A stretch of DNA of 26,515 nt from a bacterium. Its GTDB lineage: Bacteria; Chloroflexota; Dehalococcoidia; Tepidiformales; Tepidiformaceae. Positions 14,792 through 22,901 of this stretch are shown one piece after another; the stretch's first letter is position 1; each line of letters begins with the position of its first letter. The position numbers were made by a program, and so were the translations under genes. The notes under the pieces are model-generated. The model did no database searches. It was not told the DNA's origin and was given only the letters and a program-made list of their open reading frames with translations. Location: NCBI GenBank assembly GCA_945861295.1, contig CAMAUF010000001.1, positions 1 to 26,515 on the forward strand, written 5' to 3'.

Positions 14792-14860
14792 GGGGGCTTC
14801 TCCGGTACGGGTGTGTCGTACTGTTTATACACGGCGGCCCGGCCAGCGGCGATTCCACGA

Positions 14861-15703
14861 TCAGGTCGCCAGGAACTCCCGCACGGCCGCGGCGAACGCC
14901 ACCGGCTGATGCAGTGGCGCCTGGTGGCCGGCATCGGGGATCACGACGCCGCGCCCGCGGGGCAGCCGTTCAACCATCTGGGCCTGGATCTCGGGGCTGA
15001 GCACCTTGCTCTTTTCGGCTCGGATGACGAGGGTCGGGCAGGTGATGTGTTCGAGGCTTTCCCAGAGGTACGGGATTTCGACGAGCGCGGCGCGGCCGGT
15101 CGCCTGGTTGATGTGCGGGTCGAAGCGGAAGACCAAGTTCCCGCTCGGCTCGTCCAAAGTCAGCGAGGACATCAACTGGCGCATGAGGAACTCGGGCGAT
15201 TGGCCGGGGTAGAGGTTCGCAAAATAAGCGAGCGCCTCCTCCTCGGTCGGGAAGCCCGGCGCCGAGCGGGCTTCGCCGGTGCTCTTGCGGATGCCGCGTG
15301 CGCCCTGTTCCGCCATCTGCGGGCCCATATCGGCCAGCACAAGATGCTTCAAACGGTGACTATGCTCTCGCGCGTAGGCCATCGCGACGCGGCTGCCGAT
15401 ACTGTGAGCGACGAGGTCGAAGGCTTCAAGGTCGAGTTCTTGGACGAGGGCACGGAGGTCCATCGCGAAGGCCCAGACGAGGTAACCGCCGGGGGCGTGG
15501 TCTGTCTCGCCGTGGCCGCGGAGGTCGGGCGCATAGACGGTGTAGTCGGGCCGGAAGCGGTCGGCGATATGCTCCCAATAGCGGCCGTTGTTCATGAGGC
15601 CGTGGAGCAGCACGACCGGGTCGCCCTCGGGGTCGCCCCAGCGGATGTAATGGTGCCGGAGGCCGTGGAGGGTGAGGTAACCGTCTTCGCCGTGTTCAGT
15701 CAT
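14861..15703 (-). CDS. Alpha/beta hydrolase
   Basis: A 280-residue alpha/beta-hydrolase-fold enzyme of the MhpC/MenH-like group. HGLMNNG (35-41) is the oxyanion region, DLRGHGETD (60-68) is conserved, the nucleophile Ser101 sits in VAHSIGS, and His260 is in PDAGHQAPLHQP. At the usual acid position (G-x-x-D) the sequence reads LVIRAEKSKVLSP, so the classical Asp is missing; Glu230 or Asp125 could take its place. The substrate is unknown. The ATG at 15703 was chosen because homology begins there and a perfect TATAAT lies 9 nt upstream. Confidence 0.87.
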   Translation of the reverse strand: MTEHGEDGYLTLHGLRHHYIRWGDPEGDPVVLLHGLMNNGRYWEHIADRFRPDYTVYAPDLRGHGETDHAPGGYLVWAFAMDLRALVQELDLEAFDLVAHSIGSRVAMAYAREHSHRLKHLVLADMGPQMAEQGARGIRKSTGEARSAPGFPTEEEALAYFANLYPGQSPEFLMRQLMSSLTLDEPSGNLVFRFDPHINQATGRAALVEIPYLWESLEHITCPTLVIRAEKSKVLSPEIQAQMVERLPRGRGVVIPDAGHQAPLHQPVAFAAAVREFLAT

Positions 15704-15712
15704 CGTGGGCCG

Positions 15713-15718
15713 ATTATA
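15713..15718 (-). promoter_or_regulatory. Perfect TATAAT -10 box close to the hydrolase start
   Basis: TATAAT on the minus strand ends 9 nt before the ATG at 15703, which predicts a leader of at most a few bases. No Shine-Dalgarno site or good -35 box is seen. Confidence 0.5.
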
Positions 15719-15806
15719 GGGGATGAGGACGCGCAAGTGATTCGCTCTGTCCAACAGGCCCAGCGATCGTTAGGATTGCGCCAACGCCAGAGGAGGCAAT
15801 TCACAC

Positions 15807-16724
15807 ATGGCTGACCATCCACTCCCGAGCGAGGCCGAGGTCATCGGTTATCTCAACAGTTGCAGCAACTGGGGCCGCTGGGGGCCAGACGACAGCGCCG
15901 GCACGATCAACCTGATCACGCCCCAAGTCCGCAAAGACGCCGCGGCGCTCGTCCAGACGGGACGGGCGATTTCGCTTTCGCGACCCTGGAACACCGCCGG
16001 TGGCCCGGGCAACTGGAACCCGGCCCAACACTACCTTCGTTTCAGCTCCGCCGCGGCGGTCGACTACATCGGCATCCTCTTCCACGGTTACGCGACGACG
16101 CACGTCGACGCGCTCTGCCACATCTTCTGGGAAGGCAAGATGTGGAACGGCAAGCCCTACACCGATGTCACGCCCGCCGGCGCGCGTTCCGGCTCAGTCG
16201 ATGCCTGGTCGACAGGGATCGCCACGCGCGGCGTCCTTATCGATATCCCACGCTTCCGCGGCGTGCCGTTTGTGGACGCGGACAACCCCGTCCGGGGCTG
16301 GGAACTCGAAGCCGCCGCCAAAGCCCAGGGCCTCAAGCCGCGCTCTGGCGACGCGGTCCTCATCTACAGCGGCCGCGAGAAGTTCTATGCCGCCAATCCC
16401 CAAGCCGTGCCGGGGCTGCGCCCGCGGCCGGGCGTCCACGCCGACGTCTGCCCTGTGCTCAAGCAGTACGACGCCGCGCTCCTCGGCTGGGACCAACTCG
16501 ACGCGGAACCGTGCGGCTACCAAGCGTTCGACACCGCGCCCGGCGGTCCGGTGCACGTGATCACGATCGTCTACATGGGCCTGCCGTTGCTCGACAACGC
16601 GCTGCTGGAGCCGCTCGCCAACGCCTGCGCGGAAGAAGGCCGGTGGGAGTTCATGCTGACGGTCAACCCGCTCTACATTCGCGGCGGCACGGGTTCGCCG
16701 GTGAACCCGATCGCGGTGTTCTAG
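15807..16724 (+). CDS. Cyclase-family (kynurenine-formamidase-like) metal hydrolase
   Basis: A 305-residue member of the cyclase family (PF04199), metal-dependent hydrolases related to bacterial kynurenine formamidase. The metal motif is HGYATTHVDALCH (His93, His99, Asp101, His105). The N-terminal NWGRWGPDDSAGTINLITP is typical of the longer ~300-residue clade found with aromatic or unknown cyclic substrates, so kynurenine formamidase itself is less likely. AGGAGG (15791-15796) lies 10 nt before the ATG. The gene is divergent from the alpha/beta hydrolase. A hairpin follows at 16749-16777. Confidence 0.9.
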   Translation: MADHPLPSEAEVIGYLNSCSNWGRWGPDDSAGTINLITPQVRKDAAALVQTGRAISLSRPWNTAGGPGNWNPAQHYLRFSSAAAVDYIGILFHGYATTHVDALCHIFWEGKMWNGKPYTDVTPAGARSGSVDAWSTGIATRGVLIDIPRFRGVPFVDADNPVRGWELEAAAKAQGLKPRSGDAVLIYSGREKFYAANPQAVPGLRPRPGVHADVCPVLKQYDAALLGWDQLDAEPCGYQAFDTAPGGPVHVITIVYMGLPLLDNALLEPLANACAEEGRWEFMLTVNPLYIRGGTGSPVNPIAVF

Positions 16725-16748
16725 CCGGCGGCATGCCGTCATAGGGAT

Positions 16749-16777
16749 CCGGTGGGCCTCAGATCAGCGCCCACCGG
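16749..16777 (+). terminator. Hairpin after the cyclase gene
   Basis: CCGGTGGGC (16749-16757) pairs perfectly with GCCCACCGG (16769-16777) around an 11-nt loop, 25 bp after the stop. No T-tract follows, so intrinsic termination is uncertain. Confidence 0.4.
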
Positions 16778-16839
16778 CGCTCCCCGAGCGGCTAGGGGCC
16801 GCATACCGTAAGGGGACATTCCTCGAACGGTGAAACGAC

Positions 16840-17940
16840 ATGCAACTTGGAACCCACGCCGACACCCTCACGGCCTATGCGGATGCCCTCCGCAGCTGGG
16901 ATTCGCCTGGCAGGGTCGTCTCGGTCGCGCTCGACCTCCGCGGTCGGGGCGACGCGCGCCCGGCGGCCTACACGCTCCTGACCGAAGCGCTCTCCGCTGT
17001 GGGGTTCCCGCCTGTTCACCCCCTCGGCGAGCAGATCGGAACCGCCGTCCGAACGGCCAAGGCGGACGGCGCAGAGGGCCTGTTCATCGCGTCCGACGCC
17101 GAAGGCCGGTATTGGGTCGAAGTCGCCACACCGTGGCCGCCCCGCAACGACGTTCGAGTCGGCGACGCTCCTTGGCTCGTCGAAGTTGAACGGCTGCGGT
17201 ATCTGTCGGGCCAGCCCGTCGTGGTCGTTGACGTCGAGCTCCACTCCGCCCATATCACGCGGATTGCGGCGATGGCCGCCCAAACGGCCGAGTCGATCCA
17301 CGACCCGCGCGGAACGCGCTCCGTCCACGGGCGCACCGCCACCGAAGGCCGTGGCGATGCGGGGACCGGGCTCGGCGGGCACTCGCGCAACCGCGCCGAT
17401 CACATCGTGGAGGAGCACCGCACGGCCGCCGGGCGCGACGCCGCACGTGCCATCGAGAGCTTGCTGCGGAGTGGCGACCTACTCGTCGTCGCCGGCGTGG
17501 CCGAGGCGCGGGCGCATCTGCTCGCGGAGTTGCCGCCGCTCGTCGCCCAGGCCGCACTGACGCAGCACGCGCCCGGGCCGGAAGCTGACCGGCACTGGCC
17601 GACCGCGCTCGCCTTCGCCGCCTCCGAGCGCTGCCGGGTCGAAGCCGGTGACGCGCTTGCCGGGTCGTGGGTCAGGAATCCGGGCTCGTTCGTGCGCGGC
17701 GTCTCCGGCGTGGCGGAAGCCGCGAGCCAGATGAAGGTCGCCGAACTGGTGATTCACGAGGATGCAGTCGCCCATTGGGGAACAGCTCTGGACGCCCGCC
17801 GCCACGCTGGCATCGGCTCCGACGAAGCGATCAATCGCGCCCTAAGGGCGACCGTGTCGAGCGGCGGCATCGTCGCCTTCTGCCGCTGGCCGAAGCTGCT
17901 GGAAGAACACCAGGGCGTGGCCGCGCGGCTGCGGTGGTAG
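16840..17940 (+). CDS. Probable bacterial archaeo-eukaryotic release factor (baeRF/Vms1-like)
   Basis: A 366-residue protein whose plan matches the baeRF families, bacterial relatives of eRF1 domains 2 and 3, thought to act in ribosome rescue. Residues 1-120 form an N-terminal alpha/beta domain. Residues 125-240 resemble the RNase-H-like eRF1 domain 2: VVVVDVELHSAHITRI, then a Gly-rich loop GTGLGGHSRNR (175-185), then a long helix with HIVEEHRTAAGRDAARAIESLL and DLLVVAGVAEAR. The GGH-S-R loop stands where eRF1 has GGQ and Vms1 has a GG-S/Q-R type loop. Residues 300-350 (VAELVIHEDAVAHWG, SSGGIVAFCRW) fit the L7Ae-like domain 3. Start: ATG 16840, weak GGTGA upstream. Converges with the MFS pseudogene, 3 bp apart. 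Confidence 0.62.
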   Translation: MQLGTHADTLTAYADALRSWDSPGRVVSVALDLRGRGDARPAAYTLLTEALSAVGFPPVHPLGEQIGTAVRTAKADGAEGLFIASDAEGRYWVEVATPWPPRNDVRVGDAPWLVEVERLRYLSGQPVVVVDVELHSAHITRIAAMAAQTAESIHDPRGTRSVHGRTATEGRGDAGTGLGGHSRNRADHIVEEHRTAAGRDAARAIESLLRSGDLLVVAGVAEARAHLLAELPPLVAQAALTQHAPGPEADRHWPTALAFAASERCRVEAGDALAGSWVRNPGSFVRGVSGVAEAASQMKVAELVIHEDAVAHWGTALDARRHAGIGSDEAINRALRATVSSGGIVAFCRWPKLLEEHQGVAARLRW

Positions 17941-17943
17941 CGA

Positions 17944-19111
17944 TCAGGTCGGCAGGGACGTCCTCGCGCTGCGCCCGACGGCCGCCACCGCCAAGGCTGC
18001 TGCGAGGGCGCAGATGGCCATCGCGAAGAGGACGACCGGGACAGCGCCAGGCCCACGCACGGAGATGACCAACCCCACCAACGCCGGGCCGCCGACGCCG
18101 CCCAGCGTCGAGGCCCCGATCACGATGGCAGTCGCATCCGTGGCATCGTGCAGCCGTTCGTGCAGCCACGCGATGCCCGTCGGGAACACTGGGGCGATCG
18201 CGAACCCCGCGGCGGCGAACGCTACCGCCAAGATCGGCGCGATCGGCGTCAGCATCATGCACCCAACGCCAGCCGCGAGCCCGCCGACTACCAGGCGGCC
18301 GGCGGGGACGTGGACCACCAAGGGCCGCGGCGACGAAACGGCCCGCCGTAAAGGCGGCCCAAAATCCCGCTGTGGCGCCGGCGCCAGAGGCTTCGCCGCG
18401 GCCATAGTGGTCGACCAAGTAGGTCGCCTCCCAGCCGCCGACGCTCGCTTCGAGCGCCACATAGCAGATGAAGAGCGCACAAAACGCTGGGACAACGAGT
18501 GCTGCGGCGCGCGTCACATGGGATTCGGCGGCCAACCGTCTCGAGATGGGCTGGCAGATCCCGAGGGCGAACGGCGCCGCCACCACCGTCAGGAGGCCGC
18601 AGGCGACGAACGGGATCCGGAATGAGTTCGACGGCAGCAAGGAGACGGCGAGCGGCCCGAGGATTGCGCCGACGCCGAAGCAGGCATGGAGCACGTTCAG
18701 CATTGACGGGGCTCGTGGCCCGAAGGCCTGCGGAAAGGCGTTGTTGAGCCCGACATCGAGGCCGCCAGAACCGAGCCCGACCAGGAGCGCGGCTGTCACC
18801 GCGACCCACCAGGCCGGGGCCGCGGCGATCAGGAAACAGCCGGCGGCGAGCGCTTCTCTCGCCGCCGCCATCTGCGCCTTGGCCGGCACACGGCGCACAA
18901 GGAGGCCTGAAACCACGATCGAGGCGAAGGCCCCTGCGAACGACGCGCTGAGCAGAAGCCCGCCGCCGCCGCTGCCAACCTGGAAGCGGTCGCGGATGTC
19001 CGGCAAGGCCGCGCCCTAGATCGCCTGCGCCGCACCGAAGGCAATCACCAGCCCGAACGAACCGAATGCGGCTGAAGCGAGCGCGGGCTTGGCCATCGGC
19101 ACCGTGGCCAT
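17944..19111 (-). pseudogene. MFS transporter pseudogene (nonsense codon plus frameshift)
   Basis: The frames together describe a 12-helix major facilitator of about 389 residues. From ATG 19111 the frame reads through helix 1 (SFGLVIAFGAAQAI), meets an in-frame TAG (19016-19018), and continues in the same frame as GAALPDIRDRFQVG. This frame carries the usual features (GLGSGGLDVGLNNAF, HACFGVGAILGP) to about 18320. There the coding potential jumps to another frame, consistent with one extra base at about 18311-18322, and continues PAGRLVVGGLAAG to the TGA at 17944. The last part has intact helices (APVFPTGIAWLHERL, VIGASTLGGVGGPALVGLV). Either a decaying gene or two assembly errors. Substrate unknown. 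Confidence 0.8.
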
Positions 19112-19207
19112 GCTAAAGCGCGGCGCCGGGAGGCGCCTGCGCTTCGGTCCCGGCGGTCGTTGGAGCCCGGCGCGTCCGCGGAGCCGGCAATCCACCTTCC
19201 AGGATGA

Positions 19208-20503
19208 CTAACGGCCGGCCGGCGCCGGCTCCCCGCGCAGCGCGCCGTACTTCGCCCGCGCCTTTTCGCGCAGGTGCGGACGGTAGCCGGTCGGGAAGAT
19301 CTCGTCGGCGCCCGTGTAGTCCCGCAGGATTTGGCGAGCGACCGTGACCTTGTGCACTTCCGTCGGGCCATCGGCGAGCCCGACGTGGTAGCTGTTGATG
19401 ATCAGATCCGTGAAGGGCATATCGGTCGAGATGCCGAGCGAGCCGTGCACCTGAAGCGCGCACGAAGCGACGTCGTGGAGCACCTTGGGCATCGTCGCCT
19501 TCACCGCAGAGATGTTCTTACGCACCTTCAAGTAGTTGTTGTGATGATCGATCAACCAGGCCGTCTCCAGGACCAGCAGGCGGAACTGGCGCAGTTGGGT
19601 CCAAGAATCCGAAATCATCTGCTGCACCAGCTGCTTCTCACCGAGCATTTCGCCCTTGGTGGTTCGCGAAAGGGCGCGTTCGCACATCAGGTCGAAGCAC
19701 TTCTGCGCCTGCGCGACCGTACGCATGGCGTGGTGGATGCGGCCGCCGCTGAGGCGCGTCTGCGCGACTTTGAAGGCGTCGCCTTGGCCGCCGAGCATGT
19801 TCTGGCGCGGGATGCGGACATCGTTATAACGCATGTGGGCGTGGCTGGGGTCAGCCTCGCCGTGGAAGCCGAGGTTATGGATGATCTCGATGCCCGCCGT
19901 CTCGGCCGGGACGATGAACATCGACATCCGGCGGTGCGGGGCGGCGTCGGGGTCGGTGACGGCCATGGTGATGTAGAACGAGGCGTGCTTGGCGTTCGAG
20001 GAGAACCACTTCTCGCCAGCGATCACCCAATCGTCGCCATCGGCGACAGCCTTCGTGCGGAACTGGGTCGGGTCAGCCCCGCCTTGGGGCTCGGTCATCG
20101 AGAAGCAGGAAACGATCTTGTTGTCGAGCAACGGCTGCAGGTAGCGTTCCTTCTGCTCGGGCGTGCCGTAGTGTGCGAGGATTTCGGAGTTGCCGGTATC
20201 GGGCGCTTGCGCGCCGAACACGGTTGGGCCGAAACGGGTTCGGCCGAAGAGTTCGTTCATGAGCGCGAGCTTCACTTGGCCGAAGCCCTTGCCGCCGAGT
20301 TCGGGTCCGAGGTGACAGGCCCAGAGGCCGCGCCGCTTGACTTCGGCCTGAAGCGGGCGGACCAGCTCTTCGAAACGGGGCTGGCGGAGATTGGCGGCGC
20401 TTTCGAGGACGAACTCCAGCGGCTCGACCTCCTCGCGAACGAATTGGTCGATCCAATCGAGTTCAGTCTGGAACTCGGGGTCGGTCATAAATCCCCAGGC
20501 CAT
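19208..20503 (-). CDS. Acyl-CoA dehydrogenase (ACAD10/11-like clade)
   Basis: A 431-residue FAD-dependent acyl-CoA dehydrogenase. The middle-domain signature CFSMTEPQGGADPTQFRTKA (133-152) and WVIAGEKWFSSNA (159-171) bind FAD and substrate. The C-terminal helices carry GRIHHAMRTVAQAQKCFDLMCERA and QVHGSLGIST. At the position of the catalytic YEGT glutamate the sequence is LADGPTEVHK, with Asp378, as in the ACAD10/11-type group. The first residues MAWGFMTDPEFQTELDWI match the usual start of this clade, and GGAG lies 9 nt before the ATG at 20503. It probably oxidises an unusual or branched acyl-CoA. P450 and the 77-residue gene lie upstream on the same strand, so a shared degradation role is possible. 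Confidence 0.92.
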   Translation of the reverse strand: MAWGFMTDPEFQTELDWIDQFVREEVEPLEFVLESAANLRQPRFEELVRPLQAEVKRRGLWACHLGPELGGKGFGQVKLALMNELFGRTRFGPTVFGAQAPDTGNSEILAHYGTPEQKERYLQPLLDNKIVSCFSMTEPQGGADPTQFRTKAVADGDDWVIAGEKWFSSNAKHASFYITMAVTDPDAAPHRRMSMFIVPAETAGIEIIHNLGFHGEADPSHAHMRYNDVRIPRQNMLGGQGDAFKVAQTRLSGGRIHHAMRTVAQAQKCFDLMCERALSRTTKGEMLGEKQLVQQMISDSWTQLRQFRLLVLETAWLIDHHNNYLKVRKNISAVKATMPKVLHDVASCALQVHGSLGISTDMPFTDLIINSYHVGLADGPTEVHKVTVARQILRDYTGADEIFPTGYRPHLREKARAKYGALRGEPAPAGR

Positions 20504-20551
20504 CGTGTGCGCTCCGTCCGGCCCAGCGGGGGCCAATGTGTGTGTCTTCGA

Positions 20552-20577
20552 TCTGTACAGGACGGACGCCGTACAGA
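20552..20577. promoter_or_regulatory. Inverted repeat upstream of the acyl-CoA dehydrogenase gene
   Basis: TCTGTAC (20552-20558) and GTACAGA (20571-20577) form a perfect 7-bp inverted repeat with a 12-bp spacer, about 50 bp upstream of the ATG. It could bind a dimeric regulator. Confidence 0.4.
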
Positions 20578-20644
20578 CATGGGTGCTCGGCCCAGCCTTC
20601 GCTAACGGCGTGCCAACCGCCTGTGTGCGGCCCGGAAACGCCGC

Positions 20645-20682
20645 GAGCCCCTCACCCTACCTTCTCGCCAACAGGGAGCGGA
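20645..20682. repeat. Palindromic intergenic repeat, copy 2 (degenerate)
   Basis: It starts with the same GAGCCCCTCACCCTACC as 369-385 and continues with scattered mismatches; the hairpin arms no longer pair well. It contains the stop codon and last codons of the 77-residue gene. Confidence 0.6.
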
Positions 20683-20885
20683 GCCGGGGGCGCGACCATG
20701 CCGCGCGTCCAGAAGGGGTCGAGCGCTTGCAGGACGTTCGCCTCTTTGGCGCCGCCGACGACCGGTTCGGCCGTCTCCGCCTGCCAGCGGGCGACTTCGG
20801 CCTGTTCGCGCGCCTCGTGTTCCTCGGCGGAGGGGCCGGAATCACCATCCAAGATGATGATCCGCTTCGGACGCTGCAGGTTCAC
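20652..20885 (-). CDS. 77-residue protein translationally coupled to P450
   Basis: A GTG start at 20885-20883 overlaps the P450 TGA (20884-20882) as GTGA, the classical arrangement for coupled translation. The protein begins VNLQRPKRIIILDGDSG, has a charged helix (EEHEAREQAEVARWQAE) and then VLQALDPFWTRGMV. It has no cysteine, so it is not a ferredoxin. No family was recognised. The last codons (LPVGEKVG) lie in the dispersed repeat 20645-20682, so the original 3' end may have been replaced. Confidence 0.55.
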   Translation of the reverse strand: MNLQRPKRIIILDGDSGPSAEEHEAREQAEVARWQAETAEPVVGGAKEANVLQALDPFWTRGMVAPPAPLPVGEKVG

Positions 20886-22186
20886 TTCGCCTTCTCAAAC
20901 GACACGTGCAGGTGCCAAAGACCGAGCATGATCCCCGGCTGATGGCTGAAATCGTTCTTCGCTGGCGCGAACGAGAGGCTGTCGAGCCGGTCGAGGAGGC
21001 GATCCCAGGCGATGTTCTGCTCCAGCCGCGAGATGCCGGCGCCGGGGCAGACTCGGGGCCCTTGGGAGAAGGTCATGTGCCGACCAGCCGCTGGACGGTC
21101 GAGGCGGAACTCGGCCGGGCATTCGAACTGCTCTGGGTCCATGTTTGCGGCCCCGTAGCGCAGGTGCAGGATCGAGCCCTGCGGCACCTTCGTCCCTCGG
21201 ATTTCGACGTCCTTCGCGGCCATCCGGGTAGAGAGGCCCTGCGTCGGCGCTTGGACGCGGAGCGACTCTTCGACGAAGAAGCGGAGCTGGGCGCGGTCGC
21301 CCTTGAGCTTTTGGAAGAACTCGGGGTGGTTGCAGAGGATCTGGGCCTCGGCGGCGAGGGCGTACTGGGTCGTCTCCAAGCCGCCGATGTGCATGCCGAA
21401 GACGACGCCGATCACTTCCTGGTCGGTGAGCTTGCGGCCCATGTAGTCGACTTGGGTGAGGAAGGTCGTCATGTCGTCGCCCGGTTCGTTGCGCTTGCGG
21501 GTGACCTGGCCCTGGACGTAGGCCATGAACGCGCCGAGGTCCTTCGCGTTCTCCGCCTCTTCTTCGGCGGTCATCAGGTTGCGATGGCCCTTGCCCCAGA
21601 CGAAGCGGCGCACCTGGGCCTCGCCCCAGGTCTTCAGGATCGGCATGTCTTCGAGCGGGAAGCCGAGGATGTTCGTCATCACGATCTGCGGGAGGAGCGC
21701 GGCGAACTCGGTCACGAAATCGATTTCGCCTTTGTCGATCCAGCCGTCGATGAGCTGGTCGACGGTGCGGGTGACCATCTCGCGGTGGCGCGGCGCGCCG
21801 GTCGCGCCGACCCACGGGTCGGTCAGCTGAAGGCGATGCTGCTTGTGCATCTCCATGTTCGGGCGGAGCGTGTTGCGGGCCATCGCGTCTTGGAGCGCGC
21901 TGCGCTGCTCGCCTTCTTGACGGAAGCCGGCGCCGTAGCTCGGCTGCGGGAAGGTGTGCGGGTCCATGATGATCTCTTCGATGTCGTCGTACTTGGTGAT
22001 GATGAAGCCGTCGGTATCAGGGCTGGTGCCCTCGCCAGGGATGCGGACGATTGGCCGCTCAGCGTGGAGGATTTCGTAGGCTTCGTGCCAATGTTCCTGT
22101 GCGCCGGCGGCGAAGAGGTCGATGTCGTCGAGGTTGACCGGGCAACCGGCGGGATGGGTGGTGGCTTTCGGGATAGCGATGACCAA
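20882..22186 (-). CDS. Cytochrome P450
   Basis: A 434-residue soluble bacterial P450 monooxygenase. The heme-binding loop is FSQGPRVCPGAG with Cys380. The K-helix ExxR is ESLR (307-310). The I-helix oxygen-activation motif is IGGLETT (267-273), with Glu in place of the more common Asp. The region after ExxR (ANMDPEQFECPAEFRLDRP) is also typical. The start is a TTG at 22186, supported by AAGGAG only 6 nt upstream; no ATG gives a full-length N terminus. Substrate unknown; no ferredoxin or reductase gene is in the window, so redox partners come from elsewhere. The GTGA-coupled 77-residue gene and acyl-CoA dehydrogenase follow. Confidence 0.95.
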   Translation of the reverse strand: MVIAIPKATTHPAGCPVNLDDIDLFAAGAQEHWHEAYEILHAERPIVRIPGEGTSPDTDGFIITKYDDIEEIIMDPHTFPQPSYGAGFRQEGEQRSALQDAMARNTLRPNMEMHKQHRLQLTDPWVGATGAPRHREMVTRTVDQLIDGWIDKGEIDFVTEFAALLPQIVMTNILGFPLEDMPILKTWGEAQVRRFVWGKGHRNLMTAEEEAENAKDLGAFMAYVQGQVTRKRNEPGDDMTTFLTQVDYMGRKLTDQEVIGVVFGMHIGGLETTQYALAAEAQILCNHPEFFQKLKGDRAQLRFFVEESLRVQAPTQGLSTRMAAKDVEIRGTKVPQGSILHLRYGAANMDPEQFECPAEFRLDRPAAGRHMTFSQGPRVCPGAGISRLEQNIAWDRLLDRLDSLSFAPAKNDFSHQPGIMLGLWHLHVSFEKAK

Positions 22187-22192
22187 GGGAGG

Positions 22193-22198
22193 CTCCTT
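22193..22198 (-). promoter_or_regulatory. Shine-Dalgarno AAGGAG supporting a TTG start for P450
   Basis: AAGGAG on the minus strand is followed by 6 nt and TTG (22186-22184). It decides the unusual start codon. Confidence 0.75.
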
Positions 22199-22234
22199 CG
22201 CGCGCGCTGCTGCGGCGCCGACTTTGTTGGGCGC

Positions 22235-22240
22235 ATTCTA
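22235..22240 (-). promoter_or_regulatory. Possible -10 box (TAGAAT) for P450
   Basis: TAGAAT matches five of six consensus bases and would place the transcript start about 40 nt before the TTG. No convincing -35 box was found. Confidence 0.3.
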
Positions 22241-22306
22241 CAACAACGCGCGCCAGAAGGTTGGCCGTGCAGCCAGTAAGACCGAGCGGCCACGGGGCGC
22301 CGCGGC

Positions 22307-22858
22307 TCAGACGAACTCGAACAGTAATTCGAGGTCGATCGTCACGCCCGGCAGCGATTCGATGGCGACACGGCCCAGGGGCAGCGCGCGCTCGTCGTAG
22401 CCGCCATCGGCGCGTCTCACCCAGGCCGTGACCGTGCGCTCGAAGGGGTGGACGCGCCAGATCACGGCGTCGGCGCGTGCGCGATACTCCGGGAACTTCG
22501 TCTCCACATCGAAATCGCCTGTCGACGGCGACCAGACCTCGGCCACGAACGGCAACGGCTCGGCGTACTCTTCGAGCACCTTCGTGCCGCGAAATTGGGC
22601 CGCCATCGCGACCGGGATAACCGCTACATCAGGGATGCGATAGCCGCCAGCCGCCGTCTGCACATGGCCCGCTTGGGAACGGACGCGGTACCGCCGCCGG
22701 TCAAGCTGCATCCCCAACTGGAGCGTCAACTCATAGGCGGCGTCGTTGTGGGGCATGGTCATGGCGGGCCTCTGGACGAGCCGGCCGCAGACCAATTCCC
22801 ACTTCTGGTCGTCATCTTCGAGCACGAGGCGGCGAAAGGTTTCGGCGGTTACCGGCAT
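22307..22858 (-). CDS. Uma2-family (DUF820) protein, tandem copy A
   Basis: A 183-residue Uma2-family protein with a complete PD-(D/E)XK pattern: Glu21 (WELVCGRL), Asp77 (RIPDVAV), Glu107 (AEVWSPST) and Lys121 (ETKFPEYRARADAVIW). By hand alignment it is about 84% identical (29 differences) to copy B immediately upstream. Fifteen of the differences fall in residues 34-58. The ATG at 22858 has no Shine-Dalgarno site, but a TAAGCT box ends 6 nt before it. It may also be transcribed with copy B, whose stop is 43 nt upstream. Confidence 0.88.
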   Translation of the reverse strand: MPVTAETFRRLVLEDDDQKWELVCGRLVQRPAMTMPHNDAAYELTLQLGMQLDRRRYRVRSQAGHVQTAAGGYRIPDVAVIPVAMAAQFRGTKVLEEYAEPLPFVAEVWSPSTGDFDVETKFPEYRARADAVIWRVHPFERTVTAWVRRADGGYDERALPLGRVAIESLPGVTIDLELLFEFV

Positions 22859-22864
22859 ATCCGC

Positions 22865-22870
22865 AGCTTA
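22865..22870 (-). promoter_or_regulatory. TAAGCT -10-like box, leaderless Uma2 copy A
   Basis: TAAGCT ends 6 nt before the ATG at 22858. The box and the 6-nt spacer are conserved with copy B (TACGCT), although the DNA further upstream differs. Confidence 0.4.
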
Positions 22871-22901
22871 CACCGACCCGGGGCTCGAAGAGGGCGGCGC
22901 C

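Noticed and set aside
14813..15814. Plus-strand frame of 333 codons
   Set aside because: Antisense of the alpha/beta hydrolase, which has clear catalytic motifs on the other strand.
19274..20605. Plus-strand frame of 443 codons
   Set aside because: Antisense of the acyl-CoA dehydrogenase, with no domain of its own.
20906..22279. Plus-strand frame of 457 codons
   Set aside because: Antisense of the cytochrome P450, whose heme and ExxR motifs are intact.
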